From Fredinandcohnia quinoae (GTDB lineage Bacteria > Bacillota > Bacilli > Bacillales > Bacillaceae_L): 64,000 bases of DNA. This document shows positions 43,105 to 52,926 of the stretch, one piece after another. The notes below the pieces were generated by a model. That model made no database searches. It was not told the DNA's origin and saw nothing but the letters and a program-made list of their open reading frames with translations. The stretch is taken from NCBI RefSeq assembly GCF_022427965.1, contig NZ_JAKTTI010000014.1:1-64000 (forward strand). The letters run 5' to 3'. The stretch's first letter is position 1. Every line of letters begins with the position of its first letter. The position numbers were made by a program, and so were the translations under genes.

Positions 43105-43186
43105 ACGCCGATTGGCAAGCCTTTAGGCGAAGACAGAGGCGCTAGTTGCACTTATTCGGATAAGAAAGTTATGCTTCCTTATCCGT
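43105..43186 (-). repeat. Intergenic structured element between whiA and crh
   Basis: Contains GCC-TTT-rich paired blocks (AAGCCTTTAGGCGAAG) and an 8-9-bp stem CGGATAAG / CTTATCCG. It resembles intergenic repeats I have seen in Bacillaceae, but copy number cannot be judged here. A CcpA-like site (minus TAAAAGCGCTATCA) adjoins at 43083-43096. Confidence 0.45.
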
Positions 43187-43223
43187 TAAAAGATTCGATA
43201 GTGAGTTGTATAAACTCACACTA

Positions 43224-44165
43224 TTAGTGATTAATTTGACCGGCTCTAATTTTATCGGCGATTTCATCGATTTTTCGCAGGCGATGATTAATTCCCGACT
43301 TACTTATCTTTCCTGTTGTAACCATTTCTCCTAATTCCTTTAATGTTACATCTTGATAGGCAACCCTTAGTTCAGCTATTTCACGAAGCTTTACTGGTAA
43401 AATACTCAGTCCCACTGTTTCTTCAATGAACCGAATATTCTCCACCTGTCTAATTGAAGCTCCAATCGTTTTATTCAAATTTGCAGTTTCGCAATTTACT
43501 AACCGATTGACTGAATTTCTCATATCTCGAACAATTCTAACATCTTCAAAACGAAGTAATGCATTATGAGCACCGATTACGTTAAGAAATTCAGTTATTT
43601 TTTCGGCTTCCTTTAAATATGTGATATGGCCTTTTTTTCGCTCTAACGTTTTCGCATTCAGATCAAATACGTTCATTAATTCACAAAGAGAATCATTATG
43701 TTCCTTATAGAGTGAAAAAATTTCAAGATGATACGAGGAGGTTTCTGGATTATTAACTGATCCCCCTGCTAGAAATGCCCCACGTAAATAGGAACGCTTG
43801 CAACACTTTTTACTAATCAATTCTGGAGAAATTTCTTGGCGCAGTGAAAATCCTTCAAAAATCTTTAAATCTTCTAATATAGCCTTTGCTTCCTCAATTA
43901 ATCGGACAATATATACATTGTTTTTTTTCAAGCGCATTTTTTTTCGTACTAAAAGCTCTACACCAACATCATAGCCTTTTTTCAATAAAGTATATATTCT
44001 TCTAGCAATCGCAGCATTTTCCGTTTGGATATCCACAACTATTTTTTGATTAGAGAAGGAAAGTGCGCCATTCATACGAATCAAAGCGGATAGCTCTGCT
44101 TTTGCACAACAATCCTTCACTTGTAAATTCGTTAATTCTTTCTTCGTCTCAGATGCAAATGACAC
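43224..44165 (-). CDS. whiA: DNA-binding protein WhiA
   Basis: 313 residues, GTG start after GGGGGTGAAA. N-terminal degenerate LAGLIDADG-like domain ([28 protein letters not shown]) and C-terminal HTH ([26 protein letters not shown]). Affects cell division and chromosome segregation in Bacillus. Confidence 0.98.
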   Translation of the reverse strand: MSFASETKKELTNLQVKDCCAKAELSALIRMNGALSFSNQKIVVDIQTENAAIARRIYTLLKKGYDVGVELLVRKKMRLKKNNVYIVRLIEEAKAILEDLKIFEGFSLRQEISPELISKKCCKRSYLRGAFLAGGSVNNPETSSYHLEIFSLYKEHNDSLCELMNVFDLNAKTLERKKGHITYLKEAEKITEFLNVIGAHNALLRFEDVRIVRDMRNSVNRLVNCETANLNKTIGASIRQVENIRFIEETVGLSILPVKLREIAELRVAYQDVTLKELGEMVTTGKISKSGINHRLRKIDEIADKIRAGQINH

Positions 44166-44193
44166 AATTTCACCCCCGTTTAGAAACTAACAA

Positions 44194-45159
44194 CTATTTA
44201 TCTTGAACAAGTATATCATATAACAAGGATGCAACTTTGTTAGTATCGTGTCTTATTACATTGCCTTCATAAGAAATAATCTTATCATTGATAATTTTCA
44301 GACCTAGTGCAGATAGCTTTTCTGTGTCATAAAAGACAGGCTGAGCAAGCTCTTCTGCATACTTTTCTTGAATATGTTCAGGTATTTCTTCATCATTGAC
44401 TAAGATTGTATCGATAAAGCTTTCACCCATATGATCATATAATGCTTTCACATGATCACTAGCAGTAAAATTCAATGTCTCCCCTGCTTGAGTCATCACA
44501 TTACAGATATAGATTTTCTTCGCTTTTGCACGAAGAACCTCTTCACCAATTTTAGGTACAAGGAGATTTGGTAAAATACTTGTAAACAAGCTACCTGGCC
44601 CAATGATGATCATATCTGCTTCACGTATTGTGGTTAGCGTTTCGTTTAATGGTTCTATATGATCAGGTGTTAAAAATACACGTTTTATTTTTTTACCTGA
44701 ATATGGAATTTTAGATTCACCAGTAATGACTGTTCCGTCTTCCATTTCTGCATGTAAAATAACACTTCGATTAGAAGCCGGGAGCACTTTCCCTCTTACA
44801 TTTAACACCTTACTCATTTCACCAATTGCGTGAACAAAATCACCGGTTATTGTTGTCATTGCAGCTAAAATTAAATTCCCAAGTGAATGACCTGACAAGC
44901 CATTTCCACCTGCAAATCGATGCTGAAATAAATCTTCTATTAAAGGCTCTACATCTGATAGAGCAGCTAACACATTTCGTATATCTCCTGGTGGTGGAAT
45001 ATCCATCTCATCCCGCAGACGTCCAGAGCTACCTCCATCGTCTGCTACTGTTACAATCGCAGTAATATCAACTGGTTGATATTTCAATCCTCGCAAAAGC
45101 ACTGAGAGCCCTGTGCCTCCACCAATGATGACAATCTTAGGTTGTGTTGGATTGGTCAT
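44194..45159 (-). CDS. yvcK: YvcK/CofD-like gluconeogenesis factor
   Basis: 321 residues; CofD-fold with [16 protein letters not shown] and [12 protein letters not shown]. Binds UDP-sugars and is needed for growth on gluconeogenic carbon sources and normal cell shape. Its start overlaps the rapZ stop (ATGA). Confidence 0.97.
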   Translation of the reverse strand: MTNPTQPKIVIIGGGTGLSVLLRGLKYQPVDITAIVTVADDGGSSGRLRDEMDIPPPGDIRNVLAALSDVEPLIEDLFQHRFAGGNGLSGHSLGNLILAAMTTITGDFVHAIGEMSKVLNVRGKVLPASNRSVILHAEMEDGTVITGESKIPYSGKKIKRVFLTPDHIEPLNETLTTIREADMIIIGPGSLFTSILPNLLVPKIGEEVLRAKAKKIYICNVMTQAGETLNFTASDHVKALYDHMGESFIDTILVNDEEIPEHIQEKYAEELAQPVFYDTEKLSALGLKIINDKIISYEGNVIRHDTNKVASLLYDILVQDK

Positions 45160-46049
45160 TTACTTCTTTCCTTTCTCCTCTCGATATCACGGTGGGATAC
45201 ATGTGTCTCATATTCTTTTTCGAAATAATGTGCGAAGTATTCAGCAAGTGTTACTGAACGATGCTGACCACCAGTACAACCAATTGCAATTACGAGTTGG
45301 CTCTTCCCTTCTCGCTTGTATTGTGGAAGCATAAAAGAGAGGAGGTCAGTTACTTTTTCAATAAACTTCTGTGTCTCAGTCCATTTTAATACATATGATG
45401 ATACATCTTCATCTAACCCTGTTTTTGGTCTCATCGTATCGATATAATGCGGGTTTGGAAGAAAGCGTACATCAAAAACTAAATCTGCATCAATCGGTAG
45501 CCCATATTTAAATCCAAATGACATAACATTTACGGAAAAAGTCGGTCTCGATTGAGAAGAGAATTGTTTTAATATTTTCTCGCGAAGCTCACGTGGCTTT
45601 AAATCTGATGTATCATAAATATACTGTGCTCTTCCTTTTAACTCATCTAATATTTCTCTTTCATTTTTTATTCCCTCAAGCGGTGAGCCTGTCGGAGCTA
45701 AAGGATGTGAACGTCTTGTTTCCTTATATCTTGTAACGAGAGTCGTATCTTTAGCGTCAAGGAACAAAATTTGTGGTGAAATCCAAGATTTCTCAGACAA
45801 ATCATCCAGAGCTTCAAATAAGCTTTCAAAAAACTCACGACCTCGTAAATCCATCACAAGCGCTACCTTATTCATCTTTCCTCCGGATTCTTTCATTAGT
45901 TCCAAAAACTTAGGAAGTAAAGTTGGAGGTAAATTATCTACACAGAAAAAACCTAAATCCTCAAAACTCTGGATCGCGACTGTTTTCCCTGCCCCTGACA
46001 TACCTGTTATAATCACTAATTGAATTTCACTCGTGGAACCTATACTCAT
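45156..46049 (-). CDS. rapZ: RNase adapter / nucleotide-binding protein RapZ (YvcJ)
   Basis: 297 residues. P-loop [10 protein letters not shown] at the N terminus, C-terminal [10 protein letters not shown]. In B. subtilis YvcJ binds and hydrolyses nucleotides and affects competence; in E. coli RapZ controls glmS mRNA decay. Confidence 0.97.
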   Translation of the reverse strand: MSIGSTSEIQLVIITGMSGAGKTVAIQSFEDLGFFCVDNLPPTLLPKFLELMKESGGKMNKVALVMDLRGREFFESLFEALDDLSEKSWISPQILFLDAKDTTLVTRYKETRRSHPLAPTGSPLEGIKNEREILDELKGRAQYIYDTSDLKPRELREKILKQFSSQSRPTFSVNVMSFGFKYGLPIDADLVFDVRFLPNPHYIDTMRPKTGLDEDVSSYVLKWTETQKFIEKVTDLLSFMLPQYKREGKSQLVIAIGCTGGQHRSVTLAEYFAHYFEKEYETHVSHRDIERRKERSK

Positions 46050-46061
46050 CTATTGACCTCC

Positions 46062-46520
46062 TCAACTCGGATCTAAGCGATACGCTAATAATTCAAAATT
46101 GGGTGTATATGTAAATGTACCATAGATAACCCCAGACCCTTTTAGCACATAGTCTAAAATATGATAGTCGCCAGGAGCCATTGGTAAAGACGCAACTTCA
46201 TGCTGTTCATGCCAAGTGAGGATTCCTTCTTCACATTCATCTACATTCTCACCTTCGAATTCGGTTGCTAGAAAGGTGAACATCATCCATTCAGACGTAA
46301 CTTTATCGCCTTCTTTAATATTTATCGTAAATATCCCTTTTATGTTAGGATTTTTTAAATAAATGCCCGTTTCTTCACGGTATTCGCGGATGCATGCTTC
46401 TCTTATTGATTCACCGGTCTCCATCTTTCCACCAGGTGCCACCCACCAACCTCGGCGTGGTTTTTGCAATAATAAAACCTTGTTATCCTTAAGCAAGACG
46501 CAGTTTGAAATTCTCTGCAC
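46062..46520 (-). CDS. yvcI: NUDIX hydrolase (YvcI-like, MutT type)
   Basis: 152 residues, GTG start after GAGGTGA. Complete Nudix box (GKMETGESIREACIREYREE followed by TG). First recognised gene of the yvcI-rapZ-yvcK-whiA-crh operon. trxB, which I expect upstream in B. subtilis, is absent. Confidence 0.93.
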   Translation of the reverse strand: MQRISNCVLLKDNKVLLLQKPRRGWWVAPGGKMETGESIREACIREYREETGIYLKNPNIKGIFTINIKEGDKVTSEWMMFTFLATEFEGENVDECEEGILTWHEQHEVASLPMAPGDYHILDYVLKGSGVIYGTFTYTPNFELLAYRLDPS

Positions 46521-46527
46521 GATTACT

Positions 46528-46638
46528 TCACCTCAAGTCTATTCGATCAAAAAGAGAATACCAAAAAGGCATCGGAAATTCAGGTACCTTAATAGCCTCT
46601 TTTTGAATATAATCTAAACCTATTTTGTAAGCATCCAC
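46528..46638 (-). CDS. Possible 36-residue leader protein of the yvcI-rapZ operon
   Basis: GTG-start frame reading VDAYKIGLDYIQKEAIKV and then PEFPMPFWYSLFDR. Its stop overlaps the NUDIX ribosome site. No Shine-Dalgarno sequence; the predicted transcription start from the promoter at 46648-46676 is only a few bases upstream, so it would be leaderless. Alternatively a remnant of a longer gene. Confidence 0.35.
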   Translation of the reverse strand: MDAYKIGLDYIQKEAIKVPEFPMPFWYSLFDRIDLR

Positions 46639-46647
46639 ATTTATATT

Positions 46648-46676
46648 ATTATACTATTTCTTACAGATAGTCACAA
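46648..46676 (-). promoter_or_regulatory. Sigma-A promoter of the yvcI-rapZ-yvcK-whiA-crh operon
   Basis: Minus strand TTGTGA, exactly 17 bp, TATAAT. Confidence 0.65.
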
Positions 46677-46726
46677 CGAACAAGATTTGTATTATTTATT
46701 ATGTATTGTCTAAATCATTAAAAGCT

Positions 46727-46759
46727 AAAAAAAGGGGGCACAGGAATGGTCCTGTGCCC
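46727..46759 (-). terminator. Terminator downstream of gabD
   Basis: Minus strand GGGCACAGGA / TCCTGTGCCC stem followed by CCTTTTTTT. It is 180 bp from the gabD stop; nothing else is seen in between. Confidence 0.85.
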
Positions 46760-46938
46760 AAACAAAATCTATTTTATAAAAGGGGGTCAATTACTACTTT
46801 CATAATACTAGAAAAATATTTCATCCGTGTTACAGGAGAGTTAAAAGCAAATTACGAATACATTTATAAACTTTACATGATTGTCACAATAGCTATGTGA
46901 AAAGTCTGTAGTGAAAAAGAAATACTTTAATACAGTCT

Positions 46939-48369
46939 TTAAAAAGCGATTGAAATGTACTTCACCTCAACATATTCATCAATTCCGTAATGACCACCCT
47001 CACGACCAAGGCCACTTTCTTTAAAGCCGCCGAATGGGGCCTGGGCAACCGACGGAAGTCCATCATTGAGTCCGACGATTCCATATTCCAGTTGTTCACT
47101 TATTCGGATTGCACGACCAATATTTTCAGTGAATACATAAGCAGCTAATCCGTATTGTGAATGATTTGCACGTTCGATGACTTCTTCCTCTGTTTTGAAT
47201 GTCGTAACAGGTGCAAGTGGTCCAAACGTTTCCTCATGCATACACATCATTTCATCTGTTACACTCGAAATGATTGTTGGTTCAAAATAATATCCTCCAC
47301 CAGTTGATGTACGTTTCCCCCCTTGGATCAGTTTTGCACCTTTGTCTAAAGCATCATTTACATGTTCTTCTACTTTTTCAAGAGCATTCTCATCGATAAG
47401 TGGCCCCACATCAATACCTTCCTCTATGCCATTGCCTACTTTTAAATTGTTCACGGCACTTTGAAACTTTTCATTGAACTGGTCAACAATGGATTCATGA
47501 ACATAAATTCGGTTTGTACAAATACAAGTTTGACCCGCATTTCTGAATTTCGAACCAATTACCCCTTCGATCGCTTTATCAAGGTCAGCATCATCCATTA
47601 CGATAAATGGCGCATGGCCTCCAAGTTCAAGGGAAATCTTCTTAACGGTATCTGCAGCACCCTTCATTAATAATTTGCCAATCTCTGTTGACCCTGTAAA
47701 TGTAATTTTGCGAACTCGTGGATCTTCAAGCCAAGCATCCCCTATTGCACGGGCATTCCCCGTGACTACATTAATGACCCCATCGGGAATTCCCGCTTCG
47801 CCTGCAAGCTCAGCTAATCTAAGTGCTGTTAATGGTGTTTGTGAAGCTGGTTTAACAACTGCAGTACATCCGGCAGCAAGTGCCGGCCCTACTTTTCTAG
47901 TGATCATTGCAGCCGGAAAATTCCAAGGTGTAATCGCAGCAATCACTCCAACTGGTTGTTTTTGAACAAGTATTCTTTTATTTGGATGTGAGGCTGGGAT
48001 TGTTTCTCCATAGATGCGCTTTCCTTCCTCCGCATACCATGAAATAAAGCTATTCGCATAATTGATTTCCCCAATTGCTTCTTTTAGTGGTTTCCCTTGT
48101 TCCTCAGTCATGATTCGTCCGAGCTCTTCCTTATGTTCATCAATAAGTTGAAACCATTTCATAAGGTATAGGCTACGTTCATTTGCGGTTTTTGAAGACC
48201 AGGCTTTGAACGCCGCATGAGCAGCATCGACTGCTTTTTTCGCCTCTGATGCACCACCTTTCGGCACGGATGCGATTACCTTATTCGTCGCTGGATTGAT
48301 GACCTCAATCATTTCTTTTGAGTCACTTTCTACATGTAGTCCGTTAATATACATTAAATGTGTTGGCAT
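46939..48369 (-). CDS. gabD: NAD(P)-dependent succinate-semialdehyde dehydrogenase
   Basis: 476 residues, full-length aldehyde dehydrogenase. PWNFPAAMITRK (cofactor site), FTGSTEIG, catalytic Glu in SLELGGHAP and Cys in AGQTCICTNR. SSADH type by overall sequence. Oxidises succinate semialdehyde to succinate, completing GABA breakdown. Downstream of gabT, separated by a 198-bp spacer with a 20-bp repeat array. 56-bp weaker spacing before a separate promoter cannot be excluded. A paralogue lies at 59990. Confidence 0.92.
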   Translation of the reverse strand: MPTHLMYINGLHVESDSKEMIEVINPATNKVIASVPKGGASEAKKAVDAAHAAFKAWSSKTANERSLYLMKWFQLIDEHKEELGRIMTEEQGKPLKEAIGEINYANSFISWYAEEGKRIYGETIPASHPNKRILVQKQPVGVIAAITPWNFPAAMITRKVGPALAAGCTAVVKPASQTPLTALRLAELAGEAGIPDGVINVVTGNARAIGDAWLEDPRVRKITFTGSTEIGKLLMKGAADTVKKISLELGGHAPFIVMDDADLDKAIEGVIGSKFRNAGQTCICTNRIYVHESIVDQFNEKFQSAVNNLKVGNGIEEGIDVGPLIDENALEKVEEHVNDALDKGAKLIQGGKRTSTGGGYYFEPTIISSVTDEMMCMHEETFGPLAPVTTFKTEEEVIERANHSQYGLAAYVFTENIGRAIRISEQLEYGIVGLNDGLPSVAQAPFGGFKESGLGREGGHYGIDEYVEVKYISIAF

Positions 48370-48401
48370 TATGATAATAACCTCCTCATATTGACTTCGT
48401 A

Positions 48402-48548
48402 ATTGGTTAAATGCACGTTAATCTGATTAAATGCACAATTCAATTGATAATTGCATGTTAATCCGGATTTATGCACGTTAAAATAATGATTTGCACGATA
48501 AACGGGTTATTTGCTCGATAGCACGATTAAATGCATGTTAGCTTCAGA
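48402..48548. repeat. 20-bp tandem repeat array (family B), 7 copies
   Basis: ATGCACGTTA-like blocks start at 48411, 48431, 48451, 48471, 48491, 48511 and 48531, exactly 20 bp apart, with AATCNGGATTA-like spacers. It occupies nearly the whole gabT-gabD gap. Confidence 0.92.
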
Positions 48549-48567
48549 AACCAAATAACCACACCTG

Positions 48568-49917
48568 TTAATTTCGCGTAACACTAGTCACGGTCCCGAT
48601 TGATTGCTCCAAAATTGCCAATCCTTCCTCAAGCTGTTCATCCGTAATCACCAATGGCATTAATAGTCGAAGCACATTTCCATATACACCCGCACTAAGT
48701 AGGAGAAGTCCCCTACGATTCGCCTCTTTAATAATATCATTTGTTAGCCCTTTTGCTGGTTCCTTTGATTCGCGATCAGTAACTATTTCCATTGCACACA
48801 TTGCACCAAGACCACGTATTTCTCCGATACACTCAAATTTATCATATAGTTCCACAAATTTTTTCATGACAACTTTACCAATTTCTTCGGCACGATCATT
48901 TAAATTTTCTTCTTTTATAATATCAAGAACAGCTAGAGCTGCTCGACACCCTAGCGGACTTCCGCTATAAGTACCTCCAAGTTCACCCGGCTCTGCAACA
49001 TCCATGACATCACTTCGACCAATTACACCACTTATCGGCATTCCAGCACCTAATGATTTTGAAACAGTTATTAAATCTGGAATAATCTCAAAATGATCAA
49101 CTGCAAAATAACGACCAGTTCTAGCAAACCCCGTTTGGATCTCATCAGCAACAAACAGGATGCCATGCTCTTTACAAATTTGATAGACTCCTTGAACAAA
49201 ACGCTTCCCAGGGATGATGAATCCTCCTTCCCCTTGAACTGGTTCCATGACGACAGCTGCAATTGTTTCAGGAGCCACCTCTGTAATTAGAAAGTTTCTG
49301 AACTCCTCGAGCACATACTCCTCATACTGTTCGACCGATAATCCTACAGGCCTACGATAATTGTACGGATATGGTGCTTTATAGATTTCAGGGGCAAATG
49401 GTCCAAACTCATATTTATATGGCTTGACCTTACTTGTCATTGTCATCGTAAGTAATGTTCGACCATGGAACCCTTTCGAAAAAGAGATAACCCCTTGTCG
49501 CTTCGTATATTTACGGGCGATTTTCACCGCATTTTCAACTGCTTCTGCTCCACTATTTTGGAGAAGTACTTTTTTAGAATGGTCTCCAGGTGCTAGCTCT
49601 GCTAGTTTTTCGGCTAATTCAATATATGATTCATACATCATAATATTAAAACCAGTATGGATGAACTGATCTACTTGTTCATGCAATGCTTTTTTTACCT
49701 TTGGATGACAATGGCCAACATTAATCGTGCCGATTGCTCCAACAAAATCGATAAAGCGATTCCCATCTACATCTGTTACGAGTGCTCCCTCAGCTGCTTG
49801 AACAAATGCTGGTATCCCGTAACTAACTCCTTTTGGTACAATTTGATGTCTTCTTTCTAATAGATTCTTTGATTTTTCTCCTGGCAAACTTGTCTTAATT
49901 GATGCATACCCCATCAT
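48568..49917 (-). CDS. gabT: 4-aminobutyrate aminotransferase
   Basis: 449 residues from ATG 49917 (GGGGGG seven bases upstream). Class III PLP aminotransferase: NSGAEAVENAVKIAR, PVQGEGGFI, DEIQTGFARTG, PLP-lysine in TVSKSLGAGMP. Converts GABA and 2-oxoglutarate to succinate semialdehyde and glutamate. Preceded by a sigma-54 promoter. Confidence 0.95.
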   Translation of the reverse strand: MMGYASIKTSLPGEKSKNLLERRHQIVPKGVSYGIPAFVQAAEGALVTDVDGNRFIDFVGAIGTINVGHCHPKVKKALHEQVDQFIHTGFNIMMYESYIELAEKLAELAPGDHSKKVLLQNSGAEAVENAVKIARKYTKRQGVISFSKGFHGRTLLTMTMTSKVKPYKYEFGPFAPEIYKAPYPYNYRRPVGLSVEQYEEYVLEEFRNFLITEVAPETIAAVVMEPVQGEGGFIIPGKRFVQGVYQICKEHGILFVADEIQTGFARTGRYFAVDHFEIIPDLITVSKSLGAGMPISGVIGRSDVMDVAEPGELGGTYSGSPLGCRAALAVLDIIKEENLNDRAEEIGKVVMKKFVELYDKFECIGEIRGLGAMCAMEIVTDRESKEPAKGLTNDIIKEANRRGLLLLSAGVYGNVLRLLMPLVITDEQLEEGLAILEQSIGTVTSVTRN

Positions 49918-49953
49918 CACTCATCCCCCCTGTGCTTATGCTTAACATATGTA

Positions 49954-49971
49954 ATGCAATATTTATGCCAA
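49954..49971 (-). promoter_or_regulatory. Sigma-54 promoter of gabT
   Basis: TTGGCATAAATATTGCAT: GG and GC separated by exactly ten bases. Its -12 lies about 35 bp before the gabT start. Confidence 0.9.
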
Positions 49972-49986
49972 AAGAGGGGGAGAAAG

Positions 49987-50021
49987 AATAAAAACTACCG
50001 GTTGTATATACCCAGTAGTTT
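49987..50021 (-). terminator. Terminator of the sigma-54 activator gene
   Basis: Minus strand AAACTAC...GTAGTTT stem (with inner GG/CC pairs) then TTTATTC. Confidence 0.75.
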
Positions 50022-50028
50022 CATATTT

Positions 50029-52167
50029 TTAATGAAGGAAGACATTTTCATTACTCACTTGTAAATCAGCTAAAATTCTTTGGTATTTTCGACTGACTGA
50101 AGATTGGCTGATTCCTAAAGCTTTTGCTGCTTTTGTCGTTGTTTTATATTGTTTCATTGCTAATAAAATCAGTTGCTCCTCAACTGAGTCTAATGCTTCT
50201 TGGAGAGGTAAAATTCTTGTGACAATTGGTTTTGATTTCTTTGAATCATTGCCAAGCAGTAGAAAACGATTCACAAATTCAGCATCAATGACTTCATCAT
50301 CTGCAGAAACAATTAGGCGTTCAATCATATTTTGTAATTCCCTAATATTTCCTGGCCATGAATATACTTCTAATAAATTGAGTGCATCAGGAGTTAAGTG
50401 GAAGTTTTTATCATAGCGTTCATTCATTTGTTGGACAAAGTGGAATGCTAATAAAGGAATATCTTCGGGTCTGTCTCGTAGAGGTGGTACTTGGATTGGA
50501 ATGACATTCAAACGGTAAAAGAGATCTTCACGGAATTCACGCCTCTCTACCATTTTTTCTAAATTCTTATTTGTTGCTGCAATAATTTGGACATTTATCT
50601 TAATCGGTTTAGTGCTTCCAATTGGAATTACCTCTTGTTCCTGGAGAACACGTAAAAGCTTCACTTGAAGATGGAGTGGCATTTCTCCGATTTCATCAAG
50701 GAATAACACTCCTTCATTTGCTTGTTTAAAATAGCCATCCTTTCCATTCCGGTCAGCACCTGTAAAGGCTCCTTTACTGTAACCAAATAATTCACTTTCA
50801 AGTAAAGTTTCAGGAATTGCCCCACAGTTTAATTTAAGAAATGGCTTCTTTGATCGCTTCCCTAGCTGATGAATTGCCTGTGCAATAACTTCCTTCCCAA
50901 CTCCTGATTCACCATAGATCAAAACTGTAGAGGAGAAATCTGCGATTTTTTTTACTTGTGTCATAATCTGTTCCATCTTCGTACTACAGTAGATGAGCTT
51001 TTTATAAAAAAGGTCTTTTGTTTTAATCGTGTCTAATTCTCGTTTATATTGATCAGTCATTTCCTTCATATGTCTTAGTTCTTTTTTTAATTTTGATGTT
51101 TCGGTAATATCCCTTGAAGCAATGATAATTCTTGAAAGAACACCATCCTCGTTAAAAACTGGCTTTCCAACAGCTAATATCTTTTTACCTGATTTCGTTT
51201 CTTGAACAACCGATACTTTTTTCTTTTGTTCTAAAACAAGTCTGGTCACAGATGGACTAAATAAACCTTGACGTTCCAAATCGATAATATTTTTCCCTAA
51301 AAGACTCTTTAACTCCACACCCCAAAATTGGGAAATTTCTGTATCACTATAACGAATAAGCTCTCCCTTTTCATTCACAACAAGAATTTCATCATAAATA
51401 CTTGTAAGTATTGCATTTAAATCATTATTAAGGTCCTTAATATATTCAATTTCATTTGCCATCTCTTCGACCATTGGTAAATCTTGAACAATTATGACCA
51501 TCCCATCCACAGTATGGTTATGAGTGAAAATTGGACTATAATCAACTAACACCCCCATATTCCCTGTTATTTGCAGTTGATTCAGAACGGTTGATCCTGT
51601 TTGATAAACACTTTCAATATGTTCCTTTCTAAAAATTTCTTCCGCCTTTGTATATAAGATATTCTCGGAACTATTTTTAATCATTTTTAAACCAGATTCG
51701 TTGTAGGATACAATTTTTTTATCCCGATCAACAACAAATATCCCCATCGGAATTGATGTTAAAATCACTTTTAGTAGGTCAATGTTTTGATCGCCCTTTC
51801 TAAATAACTCAGCCAAAACATCTTCTCTTGGAATATAACCAAAGAGTTCACCATTTTCATTATTTACTAATGAGAAGGGTTCACCAATAATTTGAAAAAT
51901 TGCCGGAAGGGATATATTTTTATGAAAATATGAAACATTATCTAATGGAATTATCTCATCTATAAGACTCTCAATTGATGGTATTTGATTTTTCCCTTTT
52001 GAAAGTATATTTTTAATGGGAACATATCCTTCAATTTGATTTTTTCTTTTAATAAATAGATAAGGCTCTTGGATTTCATTATGTAAAAGCGATTCTCGCT
52101 TGTTTTCAAGTTGTTCAATCTCAATGACAATTAATGGCTTAATCTTATTTGGATCTATTGAAAACAT
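50029..52167 (-). CDS. Sigma-54-dependent transcriptional activator with CBS/PAS sensors
   Basis: 712 residues from ATG 52167 (GGGGG upstream). The longer frame to 52263 runs into a repeat element and is spurious. Order: CBS-like N-terminal region (about 10-125), two PAS domains (about 130-245 and 255-370), AAA+ domain (about 395-630; GESGVGKE Walker A, sigma-54 contact motif [16 protein letters not shown] Walker B) and a Fis-type HTH ([17 protein letters not shown]). It is most likely the activator of the neighbouring -24/-12 promoters; inducer unknown, probably GABA or a polyamine. Confidence 0.94.
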   Translation of the reverse strand: MFSIDPNKIKPLIVIEIEQLENKRESLLHNEIQEPYLFIKRKNQIEGYVPIKNILSKGKNQIPSIESLIDEIIPLDNVSYFHKNISLPAIFQIIGEPFSLVNNENGELFGYIPREDVLAELFRKGDQNIDLLKVILTSIPMGIFVVDRDKKIVSYNESGLKMIKNSSENILYTKAEEIFRKEHIESVYQTGSTVLNQLQITGNMGVLVDYSPIFTHNHTVDGMVIIVQDLPMVEEMANEIEYIKDLNNDLNAILTSIYDEILVVNEKGELIRYSDTEISQFWGVELKSLLGKNIIDLERQGLFSPSVTRLVLEQKKKVSVVQETKSGKKILAVGKPVFNEDGVLSRIIIASRDITETSKLKKELRHMKEMTDQYKRELDTIKTKDLFYKKLIYCSTKMEQIMTQVKKIADFSSTVLIYGESGVGKEVIAQAIHQLGKRSKKPFLKLNCGAIPETLLESELFGYSKGAFTGADRNGKDGYFKQANEGVLFLDEIGEMPLHLQVKLLRVLQEQEVIPIGSTKPIKINVQIIAATNKNLEKMVERREFREDLFYRLNVIPIQVPPLRDRPEDIPLLAFHFVQQMNERYDKNFHLTPDALNLLEVYSWPGNIRELQNMIERLIVSADDEVIDAEFVNRFLLLGNDSKKSKPIVTRILPLQEALDSVEEQLILLAMKQYKTTTKAAKALGISQSSVSRKYQRILADLQVSNENVFLH

Positions 52168-52189
52168 TAAATGCAATCCCCCTTTATCA

Positions 52190-52378
52190 AATGCGCCTTG
52201 GCGTATTTGCGCCCAGATTTTTTCGAGCTTGCTCGAAAAGCTTCCTTTAAAAATCTGAGGCATCCGCCGGAGGCTTTAACTTTATTCAGTCGGGATTTGA
52301 ACCCCACTGAATCGGAAACTGATTTGCATTCATCTCACCACTTATAGAAGTGGGAGGCTTCTGCTGAATAAAGTTAAT
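52190..52378. repeat. Structured repeat element resembling an IS200/IS605 end
   Basis: A string of palindromes: CGCCTTGGCG, TTTTTCGAGC-TTGCTCGAAAA, GCATCCGCCGGAGGC. Then a 98-bp segment bounded by a perfect 12-bp inverted repeat AACTTTATTCAG / CTGAATAAAGTT (52278-52375), containing a CCACTT-ATAG-AAGTGG hairpin. The last part resembles right ends of IS200/IS605-type elements as I recall them; no transposase is present. It abuts the start of the sigma-54 activator gene. Confidence 0.5.
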
Positions 52379-52504
52379 ACTCTTATTATATCATTAAATA
52401 ACGGAATATTTTAATAAGTCGAAAAACATTACCCACCTGTCGAAAAAGCTTATTTAATAGCAAAAAAAAGAGAAGATGAACATTTACATCCTCTCACTTC
52501 TTTA

Positions 52505-52756
52505 CTAGTCAGCACCAATTAGTATGGAATCCTCCCGTAAATATGCTAATACCATTCCTGGAATGACCTCATCACCTTCCTGTACCTCAATCGATTGAAC
52601 CCTACCACTTATACCGATCGCAATAGTTTTATTTTCTCCTTCCAAGCTTTGAATAATGAATAATGGCTCCCATTCAGTAATCAAAGAATCCTCTTGTATC
52701 GGAATTGCTTTTATTTTGCCATGATATGGGCTAGTAACAATCTCATCGTATTCCAC
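52505..52756 (-). CDS. Small biotinyl/lipoyl-like barrel protein without modified lysine
   Basis: 83 residues, GTG start after AAGGAAG. Hammerhead-barrel pattern (SPYHGKIKAI at the N terminus, then GISGRVQSIEVQEGDEVIPGMVLAYL). The usual MKM (biotin) or DK-A (lipoate) lysine hairpin is absent. It is under its own sigma-54 promoter, divergent from agmatinase. It may be a carrier-like or binding subunit of the catabolic cluster. Function unknown. Confidence 0.65.
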   Translation of the reverse strand: MEYDEIVTSPYHGKIKAIPIQEDSLITEWEPLFIIQSLEGENKTIAIGISGRVQSIEVQEGDEVIPGMVLAYLREDSILIGAD

Positions 52757-52794
52757 TCATTCACTTCCTTTCAGACTTTATTTACAGGTTATAT

Positions 52795-52812
52795 TTGCAA
52801 ATTCTGTGCCAG
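52795..52812 (-). promoter_or_regulatory. Sigma-54 promoter of the barrel-protein gene
   Basis: CTGGCACAGAATTTGCAA on the minus strand, GG-N10-GC. Nearly identical to the promoter at 56940-56957. Confidence 0.88.
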
Positions 52813-52865
52813 AAATTAATTTTGTGCTTATTCAGTGAGGGATCGTACTCTTTCTTAAACGGTTT

Positions 52866-52883
52866 TTGGCATATTTATTGCAT
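52866..52883 (+). promoter_or_regulatory. Sigma-54 promoter of agmatinase
   Basis: TTGGCATATTTATTGCAT, GG-N10-GC; 53 bp from the divergent sigma-54 promoter. Confidence 0.9.
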
Positions 52884-52926
52884 TTTCATTAATAGATAAA
52901 TTGATTTTTAGTGGAGGTTTGATTTG

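Noticed and set aside
43224-44165. WhiA as another homing endonuclease because of its LAGLIDADG-like domain
   Set aside because: WhiA has a degenerate, non-catalytic version and is a core regulator in its normal operon.
46706-46900. 64-residue plus-strand ORF
   Set aside because: Runs through the gabD terminator hairpin, has no ribosome site and an arbitrary composition.
52285-52310. GGGGTTCAAATCCC on the minus strand looks like a tRNA T arm
   Set aside because: No acceptor, D or anticodon arms can be drawn around it; it belongs to the repeat element at 52190-52378.
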